From Chromera velia (lineage: Eukaryota; Sar; Chromeraceae): 34,458 nucleotides of DNA. The stretch lies in contig JAHBMJ010000670.1 in assembly GCA_018398765.1 (NCBI GenBank), positions 1 through 34,458 on the forward strand. Direction: 5' to 3'. Numbering within the stretch: position 1 is the stretch's first letter; every line of letters starts with the position of its first letter. A program made the translations under genes and the position numbers. The notes beneath the pieces are model-generated. The model did no database searches, had not been told where the DNA came from, and saw only the letters and a program-made list of their open reading frames with translations. Below are positions 9,545-21,567 of the stretch, piece by piece.

Positions 9545-11551
9545 TCAAACCACTCCAACCATGGTCGATGCCTCCTCATCTGTCAACTTCTTTTTGACTC
9601 CTTCCTGCCCTGCCTCACCCTCAGCACTTCCACTTCCGTTTGCTCTCTCGGCCCTCTGCCTTTCTTCTGCAGCGAGTCGTCTCTGTTCTTTCAGATCGTC
9701 CTCTTTCAAAGGAACAATCCACAGAAGGGGGATGAAAATCGCCACTGCAAGAAAGTAGAGTCCCGCAGTCACCCCGAAAGCAAACCGATAATCCTGGAAG
9801 TCGGCAAGCCAACCCCCGAGGAAGGCACTGCCAGACCATGTCATTCCAGTCAAACTCTCCACGGCGTTCCACTTACCCCTGTGTTTCGATGGTGTGTAGT
9901 CCATCAAGATGGACTTGTCCAACGGATTCGTACCGTTCGACAGCCCACCCCTCATGAGGAAGATGGCAACAAGAAGGGGAAGCGAGCGCACGTACGCTAG
10001 GCCAATGAGGCAGCTTGCCCCAAGGATATTTGAAACGACGGAGACGGGGACGCGACCAAATCGTTTGGCCGCTAGCTCGGCTGCTTTGATGAAGAGGGCA
10101 ACGGAAAGCGGATAGGTAAAGAAAAGGAGAGAGCTTTGTTTCGGAGTGAAACTGTAATCATTCTGAAAGAAGAGGGGAAAGAACTTCACTGTCATGCCTG
10201 CACCAATACAAGCAACAAAATTCGATGTAGCAACAAGGAAGGGAACGCACTGATCCCATCCCGTCAGCACCACCACTTCATTCCCTCCCCTCCCTCTCCC
10301 CCTTCGACCCCATATCCCAGCACGCGTTCGTCTCCTCCCCCTACTCCCTCCCCCCTCGCGCACCCCGGACCCTGTCGGTGTCGAAGCAGACGCTGCGGAT
10401 GCGGAGAGATGTTGCTGTTGTCCGTGCTGCTGTCCTTCTGTTTCAGTGGACAGACTCTCAACCCGTCTGGCCTCTGCACGAAGCAGAGAGACCCCCGGGT
10501 GCTCTGCGCTGGGGCCTGCCGCTTCCCCCTCTCCCCCCCTGGTCTTTCCATTGTCCTTCTGCAGGAAAGGGGCACCTGAGGGCGATGCGTCCCCGTAGAA
10601 GGGGGACGCGGAATCGTCGGTTTCCTCTTCTCGAGGGGAACCGTCGGATGTGGCCGCACAGCCAGAGAGAGACCGCGCGTCGGTCGGAGAAACGGCAGAC
10701 GCAGACGCGGTTACAGTCCCCCAGTGGGTGCTGCTGTTTCCCGACACGTGCATTGAGGCCGCACTAGGCAGCCTCGTTACGTTATCGTCACCCACCGCCC
10801 CATCCCCGAAAGATCGCATTTCCCCGTTCGCCCTTCTACTCCCCTCCGCTTCCTCTTCTCCTTCTGCAGGAGAAAAGGGCTGTCGGTAAAGGAATAAGAG
10901 ACTGCACGCGACGGGACCGAACAACAGATTCCCCAAGATCAGGGGGATGACAATCAGGTCGATGTCCCACTTATCGCCCCAAATACAAAAAAACAGATAC
11001 ATCAACCCGGGACCCACAGCGACGAACGCTGATTCTGTCAGTCCCTTTCGAGCAAACCACTTTGCCCTTGCCCCTTCCTCCACACTGTCTGCAAAGATTG
11101 CACCTGTGGAAGAGAAAAGAAGTTCCCAAAACAAACCCCAAAGCACCAGCGCGAGACGAATCCCAAATATCGAATGGAAGTATAAAACCGTAACGAATGC
11201 ACCGATGGACACGAAACCTAGAGCCCCAGCGACTTTGCAAAGGAGCACTCGGTCATAGCGGTCGACGAGCAAGGCAAGGGGAAGGGCTGAGACTAAACTG
11301 ACAAGCCCGAGAATACTCTCCGTGATTCCGACGGCTTCGTTCTTCCCATGGGAAAGAAGAAACACGTACGAATCAAATATCGCCCCTTGGGCCACCGCGA
11401 GAAGAGTGGTAATGAGTGCCGACACGAAGAGCGTCAGCTTGAGATTGTTCTTCCTGTTCTTCGCAAATCTTTCCTCCTCATCTTGCCTTTCAGTGGAGGC
11501 ACGAGGAAGAAGAACGACCTGCCTGGAATTCGAGGGAGTTGAATCTTCCAT
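9545..11551 (-). CDS. MFS transporter with long central loop, 668 aa
   Basis: A predicted multi-pass membrane carrier. Hydrophobic helices occupy residues about 37-222 (first six) and 430-615 (last six), split by a hydrophilic Ser/Glu/Gly-rich loop of about 200 residues that ends in a basic patch (GRRRTRAGIWGRRGRGRG). The loop between helices 2 and 3 has the MFS motif-A-like DRYDR (97-101), with an equivalent KRFGR in the second half. A conserved-looking segment MDYTPSKHRGKWNAVESL lies at 550-567. The C-terminal 50 residues are charged and probably cytosolic. The open frame extends 28 codons upstream without ATG, so the ATG at 11551 (context ATGG) is chosen. The stop is TGA, with no introns. 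The substrate cannot be told. The long loop is unusual and could be regulatory. Confidence 0.82.
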   Translation of the reverse strand: MEDSTPSNSRQVVLLPRASTERQDEEERFAKNRKNNLKLTLFVSALITTLLAVAQGAIFDSYVFLLSHGKNEAVGITESILGLVSLVSALPLALLVDRYDRVLLCKVAGALGFVSIGAFVTVLYFHSIFGIRLALVLWGLFWELLFSSTGAIFADSVEEGARAKWFARKGLTESAFVAVGPGLMYLFFCIWGDKWDIDLIVIPLILGNLLFGPVACSLLFLYRQPFSPAEGEEEAEGSRRANGEMRSFGDGAVGDDNVTRLPSAASMHVSGNSSTHWGTVTASASAVSPTDARSLSGCAATSDGSPREEETDDSASPFYGDASPSGAPFLQKDNGKTRGGEGEAAGPSAEHPGVSLLRAEARRVESLSTETEGQQHGQQQHLSASAASASTPTGSGVREGGGSRGRRRTRAGIWGRRGRGRGGNEVVVLTGWDQCVPFLVATSNFVACIGAGMTVKFFPLFFQNDYSFTPKQSSLLFFTYPLSVALFIKAAELAAKRFGRVPVSVVSNILGASCLIGLAYVRSLPLLVAIFLMRGGLSNGTNPLDKSILMDYTPSKHRGKWNAVESLTGMTWSGSAFLGGWLADFQDYRFAFGVTAGLYFLAVAIFIPLLWIVPLKEDDLKEQRRLAAEERQRAERANGSGSAEGEAGQEGVKKKLTDEEASTMVGVV

Positions 11552-11970
11552 CCTGAGAATGCGAGGAGGACGAAGTCTGCCTGCGTCTCCTCTCAAGAGA
11601 TCACAGCCTGAGTTCTGAATATCAATTCTATTCAAATCACTGCACGACGTTCTTTCTTGCGGGAAGAAAGAAGGAGAACAGGATTGTCCGATCGTGCGGA
11701 TTCAACTGAGTCAAGTTCAAGCTTCAGGAAAGCAAGAATCTAAGAGTTCCTGAATGCAAAGCAGGGTCAGACCGAGGACGACCCTGAAGCTTGCGATCGC
11801 CGATCAAACGACCAGGCCAGACGACAGACAGGAGCAGGAAGACCACAACGCAGCAAACAGGAACCACGGGCAAAGGTCTCTCAGCTTTGTCTCTTCATTT
11901 TCCTTGGAACGACCTTGATCGAGATCAAGCTTTTGATCTGCATGTCTTCGATCCGCACGCGTGCTGCATC

Positions 11971-11990
11971 GGCCGGTCGGCCGACCGGCC
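11971..11990. repeat. Perfect 20-bp palindrome GGCCGGTCGGCCGACCGGCC
   Basis: The two 10-bp halves are exact reverse complements. The palindrome lies between two divergently transcribed genes, about 420 bp from the MFS ATG and 540 bp from the cullin ATG. It could bind a dimeric factor or simply reflect local GC-rich repetition, because related words continue to its right. Confidence 0.85.
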
Positions 11991-12118
11991 GGCCGCCGGT
12001 CGGACGCGATCGGGCTCCGTGCGAGTGCGTGCCCGAATATCATGTTCTTTGTGAAAGTCATGTGTTGTGTGCCCCACAAGAAAACGCGTGCACATAAAAT
12101 GGCCCCGGAAAGGCATTA

Positions 12119-12155
12119 GCCCCCCCCCCCCCCCNNNNNNNNNNNNNNNNNNNNN
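12119..12155. other. Poly-C tract and 21-N assembly gap
   Basis: A run of 16 C is followed by 21 N (12135-12155). The gap is of nominal or short length, and the poly-C is probably where assembly stopped. The true distance between the MFS and cullin starts is therefore uncertain. Confidence 0.95.
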
Positions 12156-12529
12156 CCAATCAAGTGTATAAGCCCTCACCTATGTACAAGCACTCTATAA
12201 GCCACTTGTGTCTAAAAAAGCTCCGCGCACTGTTTTCAATTCCCATATATTCATAGTGACCAAAGAGAAACTCGAGCTTCCTTCCAATACCTTCCCTAGC
12301 TGGCATCGCAAGAGTACCTTTTGTATCACTAGCTGAGTATCTGTATCCCCCAGCCAGCATCCACCAGATCTCAGACGTAGAACAGTTACTGCGTCGCGTT
12401 CGCTTTGTATTTCGGTGCGTAGCCTCACACCTGTAGTACTTTGACCAGCAACACTTTGCTGAGTGTAGTTGCTGGTGAGGAACAACCGGAGCGCCCTGCA
12501 ACCCAGTCGACGGTGCAAACAGAGGGAAC

Positions 12530-12565
12530 ATGCAGGTGGAACAGCCTATGCAGGTGGAACAGCCC
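12530..12565 (+). repeat. Tandem duplication encoding MQVEQP twice
   Basis: The first 18 bases of the cullin ORF are repeated almost exactly, giving MQVEQPMQVEQP. Each copy begins with ATG, so the duplication supplies a second in-frame start. Confidence 0.85.
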
Positions 12566-15500
12566 TCCATCGTACCCATCGGGCCGTTTGCTCTGCAGCA
12601 TGAAGTTTTTCCTGTGGATGACCTCGACCAGTACTCCATCCAACAGGGGATGGAACTTATCTACTCCTCGAACATTAAGCCTCTGCTCGACTACCTCCAA
12701 TCAGGTGCCTTCGATAGGACCACCATCAAGTTCATGAACGCCTACTCAGGTTCGTGTGAAAGATGCTTGTGAACAGTTGTTGTCCCGAAGGACAGATAGT
12801 TCCTTCTCAAGCTCAGACTGAGTCTCTGCTAGCAACAGCTTGCACTTCCCGTGTGTGCCCCCAATCTCTCCTCTTTCTCCCGGCCTGTGGGTGCCGGAGT
12901 GCGTGAGCATCTGGTAGAGTGTGAACATCATGTGTGTAGGCTAGGATTCTGTCAACAACGCCGTCCTCGGTCTTTGTTGGTTTCAGCTGTATGTTCATGT
13001 CTCTGTTCAGCCCTCTGCTCTTCTTCTTGTAGGAGTCGACTGTGTGTCTGCATGTTTCTTGCGCATGTCCATTTTGCTTGCAGTTGTCGTTCACTTCGCA
13101 GAGAGGAAATGGACAAACCCTTCCGGAGGTGTGGACTCTCTGATGGGATTGTACAAGAAGACGGTGAAGGACTTCTGCAGAGGAATGAGGGAAAGGCTCA
13201 GCCAATGGACAGGACCCGGTACGAAAAAGAACTGAAGTCTGAAGAGGGCGGTAGAGCGGCAGAGAAAGAAAACAAGCGAGGTGCTCACACACTCGACAAA
13301 AGAGAAGTAGAGAAAAGGCGAAGGAGTGTTGGGGTATGGCAGACGGGGAGGTGAAGAAGGCATCAGTAAAGGCAAAGCAAAGCAATCAGTAAAATGGAAT
13401 GGAAGCATGAAAAAGAGAAAAAGGAAGAGAAATGAAACTTCAGGAAGGAACGAAGAAACGCTTTTCCTCACCGACGAAATGAATACAAAATTACTTGGAC
13501 GAATCCTAGTTCCGAAATCCTTTATTTGAACGGAACCGTTTGGCTGGGTTTGCATTCTGACTTGTCATCCTTCTTCACTGCAGCATCGACTCACGCGCTG
13601 GTGGCAGGGTTTACAGACGAATGGCAAAAGTTCTCGATCCTCGTCTATTGGATGCAGAAGCTGTTCGCCTACCTGGACAGGTCAGTTAGTGACCTCTCTC
13701 CGTGTGTGTCGGGGGGCGGGTGTGTGTGCACTGCTTTCTTTGCCTCTCTTTGTAAGTGTCTGTAGCGAGCTTGTGCATCGAAAAAACGATTGTTGGGGAG
13801 CATCCTTAGTCGCACGCGTGTCTGTCGCTTCCCCTCCTCTCCAGTTTGCGTGTCTTTCTCCCCCGCTTTCTGTGCATCTTCTCTTTTCTGTGCATGAGAC
13901 AGACAAGACAAAGCCGCGGTGAGCGAGACAGTGTCTATAAACACGCTTTAGGCAAGTTTCAGTCGTTCTTCCTGTGCCCCTCTTGATATTTCATGCTCCT
14001 GCTGCTGCTGCTGCAGGTGCAAGAACAAAAGCGAGAAGTCGAATCTCTACCAAGTCGCGATGGCCCAGTTCAAAATGAACGTGAGCAAGCGAATGAGAGA
14101 AAACAAACGAATGCCAACATTCTCTCTGCGTCAGCCCAAGCAGGGGTCTTTTCGTCATTTCTCTTCGTGCCTTCCCCCCTCCCTGTCGCCCGCCTGCCTG
14201 CGTGCCTTTCTGTCTGTTGGGTAACTTCCTGCCGGGCTCTGTTCCCTTGAGCTCTTTCAACGTTTCGTCCGTGGATGTGCTACATGAATGAAGGGGAAGA
14301 AACAGAGATCCGTGTTATTATGTTGTTTGTCTCCTGTTGACCGATCTAATTTGATCTGATCAACCAAGTTGATCCCACATGTCCTGTATGCAGCTGTACG
14401 ACCATCTGAAGGTGAAACTCCAAGAGGCACTGATTGCCGAGATCGACCGTGAACGAGACGGTAGGTCGACCTTTGGGTTTTGCATGCAGTCCTTTCGTGG
14501 TTTTCGTCCACCATCTTAGCCTTTCCTTTGCTGATCTTTTCATTCCTGTCTTCCTCCTTCCATTTCTTGTTCACGAGTTTTGAAAATCCCTCTCAAATGC
14601 TTTTCTTCTGTCTTTCTTCCCTGGGTGCAGGGGCTGAGGTGGTCCGAGAAACGTTGAGGAGTGTGACTGAGATGTTCAAAGCGGTGGCGGACCCTGGGGT
14701 CTCGGTGAGTGGGTTGGTTGAGTCAGTTTGTTTGTTTGGGCTTCTTTCTTGACCTCTGCTTCTTCTCTTACGTTCTTTGCTTCCCATTTTTCTGAAATCT
14801 GTTGATTGTGGACCTGCCGCCTCTTACTGTTGATATTTTTTTCGTTCTTTCGCTGCGGATCTAAAGGAGGAGAGGAAAATTGGAAAAGAGAGGAGAGAAA
14901 AAGAAAACGTTGGGGGAGGCGAAAGGAAAAGATCGGGACCCGGCGAGACAGAAGAGCAATCGTCTGAGTTGATGAATTAATCACTCAAGGAGTAGCTACA
15001 CACATAGTGGGCTTCATGCCGACGTGTTTGATTTCTTCTACAGGGGCAACGAAGGACGGCTTCGTGAGACGGCTTTGGAGGGAAAAGACAAATACGAAAT
15101 CAGATTGATTTTTTTTCTCGATCCTTTCACAATGCGGTTCTTTTCTCCTTTCCCTTGGCTGTGCATCTTGTCCCCCTTGTGTGCGCTGAACAGGTGAAGA
15201 GGGGCGAGAACTGCCTCGTGTGGCTTCAGAAGGAAAAGGGGTTGTATTTCTGCGATTTCGAAGAGTGAGTGAGTGAGTTTGTGAATATGTGATCGAGTGA
15301 TTTGTTTAAGGGGACTATGCAGAGAGGGGGGATAAAAATTTGAAAACGGAATTGTTCCGCTACCGCCATTGTCGTGTTGTTTACCTTTGTACACACCTCG
15401 AGGAAGGACTGACTTGATTGATTCATTTAGTTGTTTGTGCACAGGGAGGGTGAGTCAATGATTCACTCGGCCAAAGTTGTGCAACCAACCAATCAACTGA

Positions 15501-17245
15501 GTCATCCATGAGAAATTGGGTGGCCTCTCTGCACGTACATCCTCTTGTCCGCGTGTCCTTTCTATCCAGGCCTCTCTCTCTGCGCCCCTCCACGTGTATT
15601 CTGTTTGAAGTGCGAAGTCTCGCTTGCCCGGCCTCACGACCCTCTCATATACGTGCCTGCGTGCAGACATTTCCTCGACGCCAGTGCCACCTACTACGAC
15701 CGCACCTCTGCTCAGTGGCTCCAGCGGATGACCTGCCCCCAATATATTCAAAGGGCCGACAGGGCACTCGAAGAGGAGAGGGGGCGGGTGTTCTACCTCG
15801 ATGCCTCCACCAGTCAGTGAGGGAGTCTAGTAGGCCACAAATGTGCATGGTGTCATTTCGTCCTTCCGTTTCTGGCTGGCTGGTGTGTGTTTCCTTTCCT
15901 TTTCTTCCTTCGGTGTCCTTTTCCCTCTTGCGGCTTTTCTTCTCTGCTTGTGTTTTCCATCCCTCCTTCAATTCTGGACGTCCCTCTCTCCTGTCCTGAT
16001 TTTCTCTCTCACCATCGCCTTCGTTCCGGACTTTGGATGGACAGCTCGTCGGAAGAGGAGCACGGAAACAAAGGCAAAGAAAGAAGCAAACGAACAGCAA
16101 AAATGCAGTACAATGCGTTCACAGCAAGCAGCTAAACGCAGCCCGTTCTCCATGCAAAAGCAGAAAAACACGAAAAAGAGTTCTTGAAGCATCAAAAGTG
16201 TAAGGAAGAACCTGATGGCCGAATTCACCAGAGAGGTTTTTCTTTTCTTTTGATTCGACTCGCTGACATTCAATTCATTCCCCCAACACCAGAAAGGTCC
16301 CCACCTTGGAACGTTTTGTTTCCTACTTGCTGTCGTGTTGTCTTCCTGTCCTTCGATCTGCCTGCGTGCCTGTGTGCGCGAGCGAATGCAGTCGAGAAAC
16401 TGTATGAGAGGTGCCGACGGGAATTGATCATCAAAAGAGCAGGGGATCTCTCAACGGTCTGTCTGTTTGTCGGTTGGTGCTTCTGGCTGTCTGTTGTTTT
16501 CTTCTGGCGACCTGTCTAAGGTCCTCGTCCTCTGTCTCTCCGTCTCTTTCGCTCTCTCCCTTTGTCTCTCTGTGTGTCTCTATAATGTATGTCTGTATGT
16601 ATGTCTCCCTGTCTCAGACTCGCTCTTTTTCCCTCTTTCTTTGTCTCCTTCCTCCCCCCCTCTCTCTCGCTTTGTCTGTCTGTCTGTCTGTCTGTCTTTT
16701 TGTCTGTTGTGTTCATGAAGAAAAGGAGGGAGAAGAAGAAGAAACATATAGTCTGTCTATGGGTTTTGTCTGCTGTGTACATGAAAAAAGGGAGGGAGGA
16801 GAAGAAATATATAGTCTGTCTGTGGGCTCTGAAACTCTCTCACACTCTTGCCGGTGCGTCACTATTCTCTCCTTTCATTTCCTCTCTAGGTTGTTCTTTC
16901 ACGCTGTCTTACTTGCAGCTGCATGAAATGGGGCCGGTAGTGGTCTTCGGAGAGATAGATTCATTCACTTGTAGTCAAACGGAGTAATGAACGAATGAAT
17001 GAAGTGTTGTTAATCCATTCTCTCATCCTCTGAGAGCATGCATGCATGCATGTATGCATATGTATGCACATGCAGATGGAGACAGGGGCCCTGATGATGT
17101 TCGAGAACAAACAGATGGATGACTTGTCGCTGCTCTACAAGCTCTTCAAGGGAGAGCCCGAAGCCATCCACGAACTGTGTAAGATCATGAAGCCCTACTG
17201 CACAGCCCGAATGGAGGCGCATCTCAAGGAGGTCTGTTTCTGTCT

Positions 17246-17305
<60 letters not shown>

Positions 17306-17936
17306 GTTCAATTGACGGTGACGATTTTCCAGCCCTCTCGTGACACCTCTGCGTGTTCGTGCTTCGCAAAGCTTTCTCGTTTCTCCTCGGTTCCGCAAGT
17401 GAATTCGACACTGGACTGTTCCACTGTGTGGGCAGAGGCTTGAGACTGTTGACTGTCTTCATGCTCTTCGTTTGATTTTGCTTCCGTGCTTCCTTCTTTC
17501 TTTCCTTTCCTTTCGTCTTGTTTGTGCAGGAGAAAACTGTCGACTTCATCACGGGGCTGCAGAAAACGATGGCGGACCTCCAGGAAATGGTACATGAAAG
17601 AGAAGGGGGGGCGGAGGGAGAATTGGGTAGAGGCACATGTAGGCTGGACGACACTGTTCTTTCACGGTCAAGCGATAAGCAAAGACGCCACCATGATGCA
17701 CAGTGTCCTTCCTTCCTTCCTTCCTGCCGTCCTTCTGCGCACCTAAGAAAAGATTGGCAGGCTTTCTCGGTCTTGCATCTCTCTTGCTTTGCATTTGTCC
17801 TTCAATCGTTATGAAATTTTGGGGAATGCACACTGGGAGTTGCCTCGTTGCCATCTGCCTTGTGTGTGTCGTCCCGATCAGTCAGTGAGGGGCTTTGCGT
17901 CCTTCCTTCGTCCCCGCCCCCTCCCTGCAGTTTGTA

Positions 17937-17985
<49 letters not shown>

Positions 17986-20411
17986 ATCGACACCTGCTTT
18001 CCCAACGATCAAGTCTTCGAGAAAGCCCACACCGACGCCTTGGAAAACACCATCAACTATGACCAGAAGTGCGCACGGTTGCTGGCTGTGTACTGCAACC
18101 AGTGTATGAACAACTCGAATGAGTTCGGGAAGAAGTCGGAAGAGGAGGTCGGCGCCTTCGTCAACGACATCCTCCGAGTCTTCAAGCACGTCAAAGACAA
18201 GGATATCTTCCACAACACCTACAAGGTTCGTTCCTTCCTCCGTTTTTTCCAACCTGGGGGGGGATCCTCTGCTTGTGCGGAGGAGTCAACGCCAACCACA
18301 CAAGGGGAGAGAGTCAGACAGACAAAAAGGAGGAAAAGAAAAAGGGCTTTCAAAATGCAAAACCTTGAGGAGCCACTGCAGTAAGGAAGGAGCACCTGGA
18401 TGGACTCATCATGCGTTGACTGCCCGGCACACCTCTCCTTCGTCTTCAGGCCCTGTCCACGAGATTGGTTTGGGTCTGCAGAAGGATCAATCACCTTCTA
18501 GCTAAAGACGATAAGAATGGAGGTGATCAAGATTGTTGCCATTCATGCCTGCTTACTGACTGTTTCTTTTCTTGCAGGAATCCATGACAAAGCGAGTGCT
18601 CGAGAAGAAGATCTACAACGAATTCGCAGAGAGGCTCATGGTTGAGAAAATTGTTGAATTGGTCCGTCTATCTGTCTGTCAATGAGTCAAGGGAAGGAAA
18701 GGAACGAAGAAAGAAAGAACACCCTGTCTGTCCGTCGGTTCTTTTGTGTTTCTTTCTTTCTCTTTTGTCTATTGGGCCAATTGCGAGAATGAGAGAAAAG
18801 AAGGAAACATATTGTCCGTCCGTCTGTCCGTCCGTCCGTCTGTCTGTCTGTCTGTCTGTTTGTCTCCTGTTTTCCTGTCTTGTTTATCATGTGAAGACTG
18901 CTTTTCTGCTGAGAGTGGACTCAATACACAGGCATCGACGCCTTATTGCTCCGTTGTTGGTGAGCATTTCTCGTACCGTCGGTACTATTTTCACTCCAGA
19001 GAATGTAAAGGCGTTTGCTCTCTTTCATTTGCAGTCTATCAATATGTTTTTTTGACTTTTCCGCCAGTCACTGGCCTGTACTCCGCTCGTCTTCAGAAAG
19101 ACTTGGGACAAGCCTTCAGGAAGACCGACCCACCCCCCTGTGTACTCCCATAAATCGACTCGGAGTGACTCTTGAGAGCCCCCTCATCCTCTCCTGTCAA
19201 CAGGTTGTATTCTCTCTTTCTTTCTCTTTCTCTTTCTGTTGACGCATTTCTCATCCCGTCCCTCTCTCTCTTCTTGCTCGTTGCATTGTTGCAGGTTGGA
19301 AAGGGTCACTGCAGTAACCTCTATGTGATCCTGGAAGACCTGGAGGCAGTCAAGAACGAGCACAGAGAGTTCATGGGAACCGACCATGCGGTTGGTTGGT
19401 CATCGGCATTCCTTCTCGCTCTTTCCACTTCGCCCCCACTCGCGGTTTTCCTCCCCCATTCCGTCATTCTTCACTGCATTCGGTGCTCCTTACGTTCTTT
19501 TCACCCCCCCGCGTCGCATCAACATTTCGTCTATCCGCCCTGCATGCATGCTCAAAGCTTTTGGAAGTGCGTTCTCTTCTCTTCTTCATCATCATGAAGG
19601 TCCCAGCGAGGTGGGCAGGTCCGCGTCGGTGCGTTTGAAGTGTTGGTGCCAAACTTTTGATTTCTTTCTTTCTGTGTACATGCAGCGCCAGCTTCCCAGG
19701 AACCAAGATATAGCAGTGACGGTTCTGAAGAGCAACTCGTGGCCTCAGAAGCCCGATGCGTGGGAACTCCATCCCGGCCCTGCCTTCGGACCCCTTATGG
19801 AGGTGCGTGGGTATGTTCGTTTGTGTCTTCTTTCTTTATTTTGTGAAATCGAATCGACGCAGCACAAAAACAAACAAGAAAGGGGTGAAGGATCGACGGC
19901 GAATTTCTCCATAGAATGATTTGAAGCCTCGCATCCTTAGATTTATTTGATCACGTTCCTTTTCCTTTCTATCACACGAGACTTTCCGACTAGTGCATCT
20001 CCGTCTCTCTTGTTTCCGTTTTCCGCTTCCTATCGATGTGTCCTGTCGTCCTTTCAGCTTCTGCTTCAATGTGACTTTCTGTATCTGAAGGGGACACGCA
20101 GGAGGGTGCACGGCACGTTGAAGAGAAAGTGAAGGACTGCGCACGTTGGTTCCCTAGTTCTTGCGGTGCTCTTTCTGTCCGCATCAGTGTGTTTGTTTGT
20201 GTCTGCAGATGGATTAGGTTTGCCACTGTCAACCGATGTGTTTGAACGAATGAGGATTGACGCAGGCCTACAGCGCCTTCTACAAAGCCAAGTACAACGG
20301 CAGGAAACTGGTCTGGCTGTTCAACCACGTCAGTAAGTGAGTGAGGGAGTCAGAGGTGCTGACCTCACCACCCGACGCAGCGATCGTGTTTTCATTCTCT
20401 CTCTCTCTCGG

Positions 20412-20447
<36 letters not shown>

Positions 20448-20961
20448 GCACCCCGCGGAATCCGAATTTCACAACTGGGGGGAAGATTTATATCAGGCAA
20501 TTCTTTCCAACTGATGGACGATTCTCTGGGAACAGCCTGGGGTTGCAGAAGAAGTGAAGGGAATTCTCTGTATGTCGCCTTTTTTCTGGCTGGCGAGCTG
20601 GCCGCCTGGCTGGGTGCGAATAAGAGAGAGGACCTGACAGAAAGATTGCTTATACAAGTCCTTCATGAGAGACAGGGAAACCGACAGGCAGACGCTCAGA
20701 AGGCAAGAATAATGAAAGAAGGAGACAAGAGAATCAGGGAAAAGAGGGACAGAACCTCTTTTCTTTCTTGCTCTTCATTCTGTGTCTGCAGGGTTTTGCA
20801 GAGCTTTTCTGCACAAGGAATGCCTACCCGAAGAGGGACTTCAAAGTTTTGGTCCCCACCTACCTCGCCATGCTCCTCTATTGCTTCAACTCCCAGGGGT
20901 CGGTTAGCTTGCTTCCCTCTTGGTTTGTTTGTTGGTGTGCGTCTCTCCGCCACCCCTTCTC

Positions 20962-21009
<48 letters not shown>

Positions 21010-21056
21010 TGTCCGTACGTGCGTGTATCTGTGTCTTTTCGTGCGTGCGTGCGTAC

Positions 21057-21092
<36 letters not shown>

Positions 21093-21107
21093 CTATGTGT
21101 CTGTGTG

Positions 21108-21139
<32 letters not shown>

Positions 21140-21535
21140 TGTGTGTGCTCCAAGGCACACGGGTTCGCTGATTCTTTTTTGCCCCCTCTGTCTCCTTCTC
21201 TGTCTCGCTGTGGTGGTAGATGGAGCTAGAAAGCTTTCAGCGGCCACGTATCTGCATATCGACACGAAACATTTGCGTGCTCAATGAAAGTGCGTACAGA
21301 GTCGAAGTGTTCATATGCGTTGTGCTTCCACTTTTTGTGTGCAGAGTCGACGAGCTGAGTTTGGCTGCACTTTGTGAAGCGACTGGGATCGGCGAGACAG
21401 AGGCAATCAGACTCCTCGTCTCCCTCACTCAGATGGAAAACCAAAACCTGCTGGTGAAGGACAGGCAGGTACGCTGCGAGAGCGAAAAGCAGGGAGAGAG
21501 GTGGAGGCTACGCAGGTTTATTTGTGTGTATGCGT

Positions 21536-21567
<32 letters not shown>

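Larger units (their letters stand above)
11552..12529. promoter_or_regulatory. Divergent intergenic region between MFS and cullin genes
   Basis: The MFS gene (minus) and the cullin gene (plus) start on opposite sides of this 978-bp stretch, so it must contain both promoters and 5' UTRs. It includes a perfect 20-bp GC palindrome at 11971-11990, followed by more GGCCG/CCGGT words to about 12002, and a second near-palindrome (CTTGATC-GA-GATCAAG, 11914-11929). A CCAAT follows the N gap at 12156. No clear TATA box can be assigned to either gene. Confidence 0.5.

Noticed and set aside
20329-20333. Alternative cullin exon 16 donors at GTAAGT (20333) or GTGAGT (20337)
   Set aside because: Both look strong but leave phase 1 or 2, putting exon 17 out of frame. 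The GTCAGT at 20329 keeps the frame and the cullin alignment.
20337-21287. 316-codon plus-strand ORF
   Set aside because: It spans cullin introns 16-17 and exon 17 in the wrong frame, and much of it is translated TC/TG microsatellite. The cullin exon model explains the conserved part.
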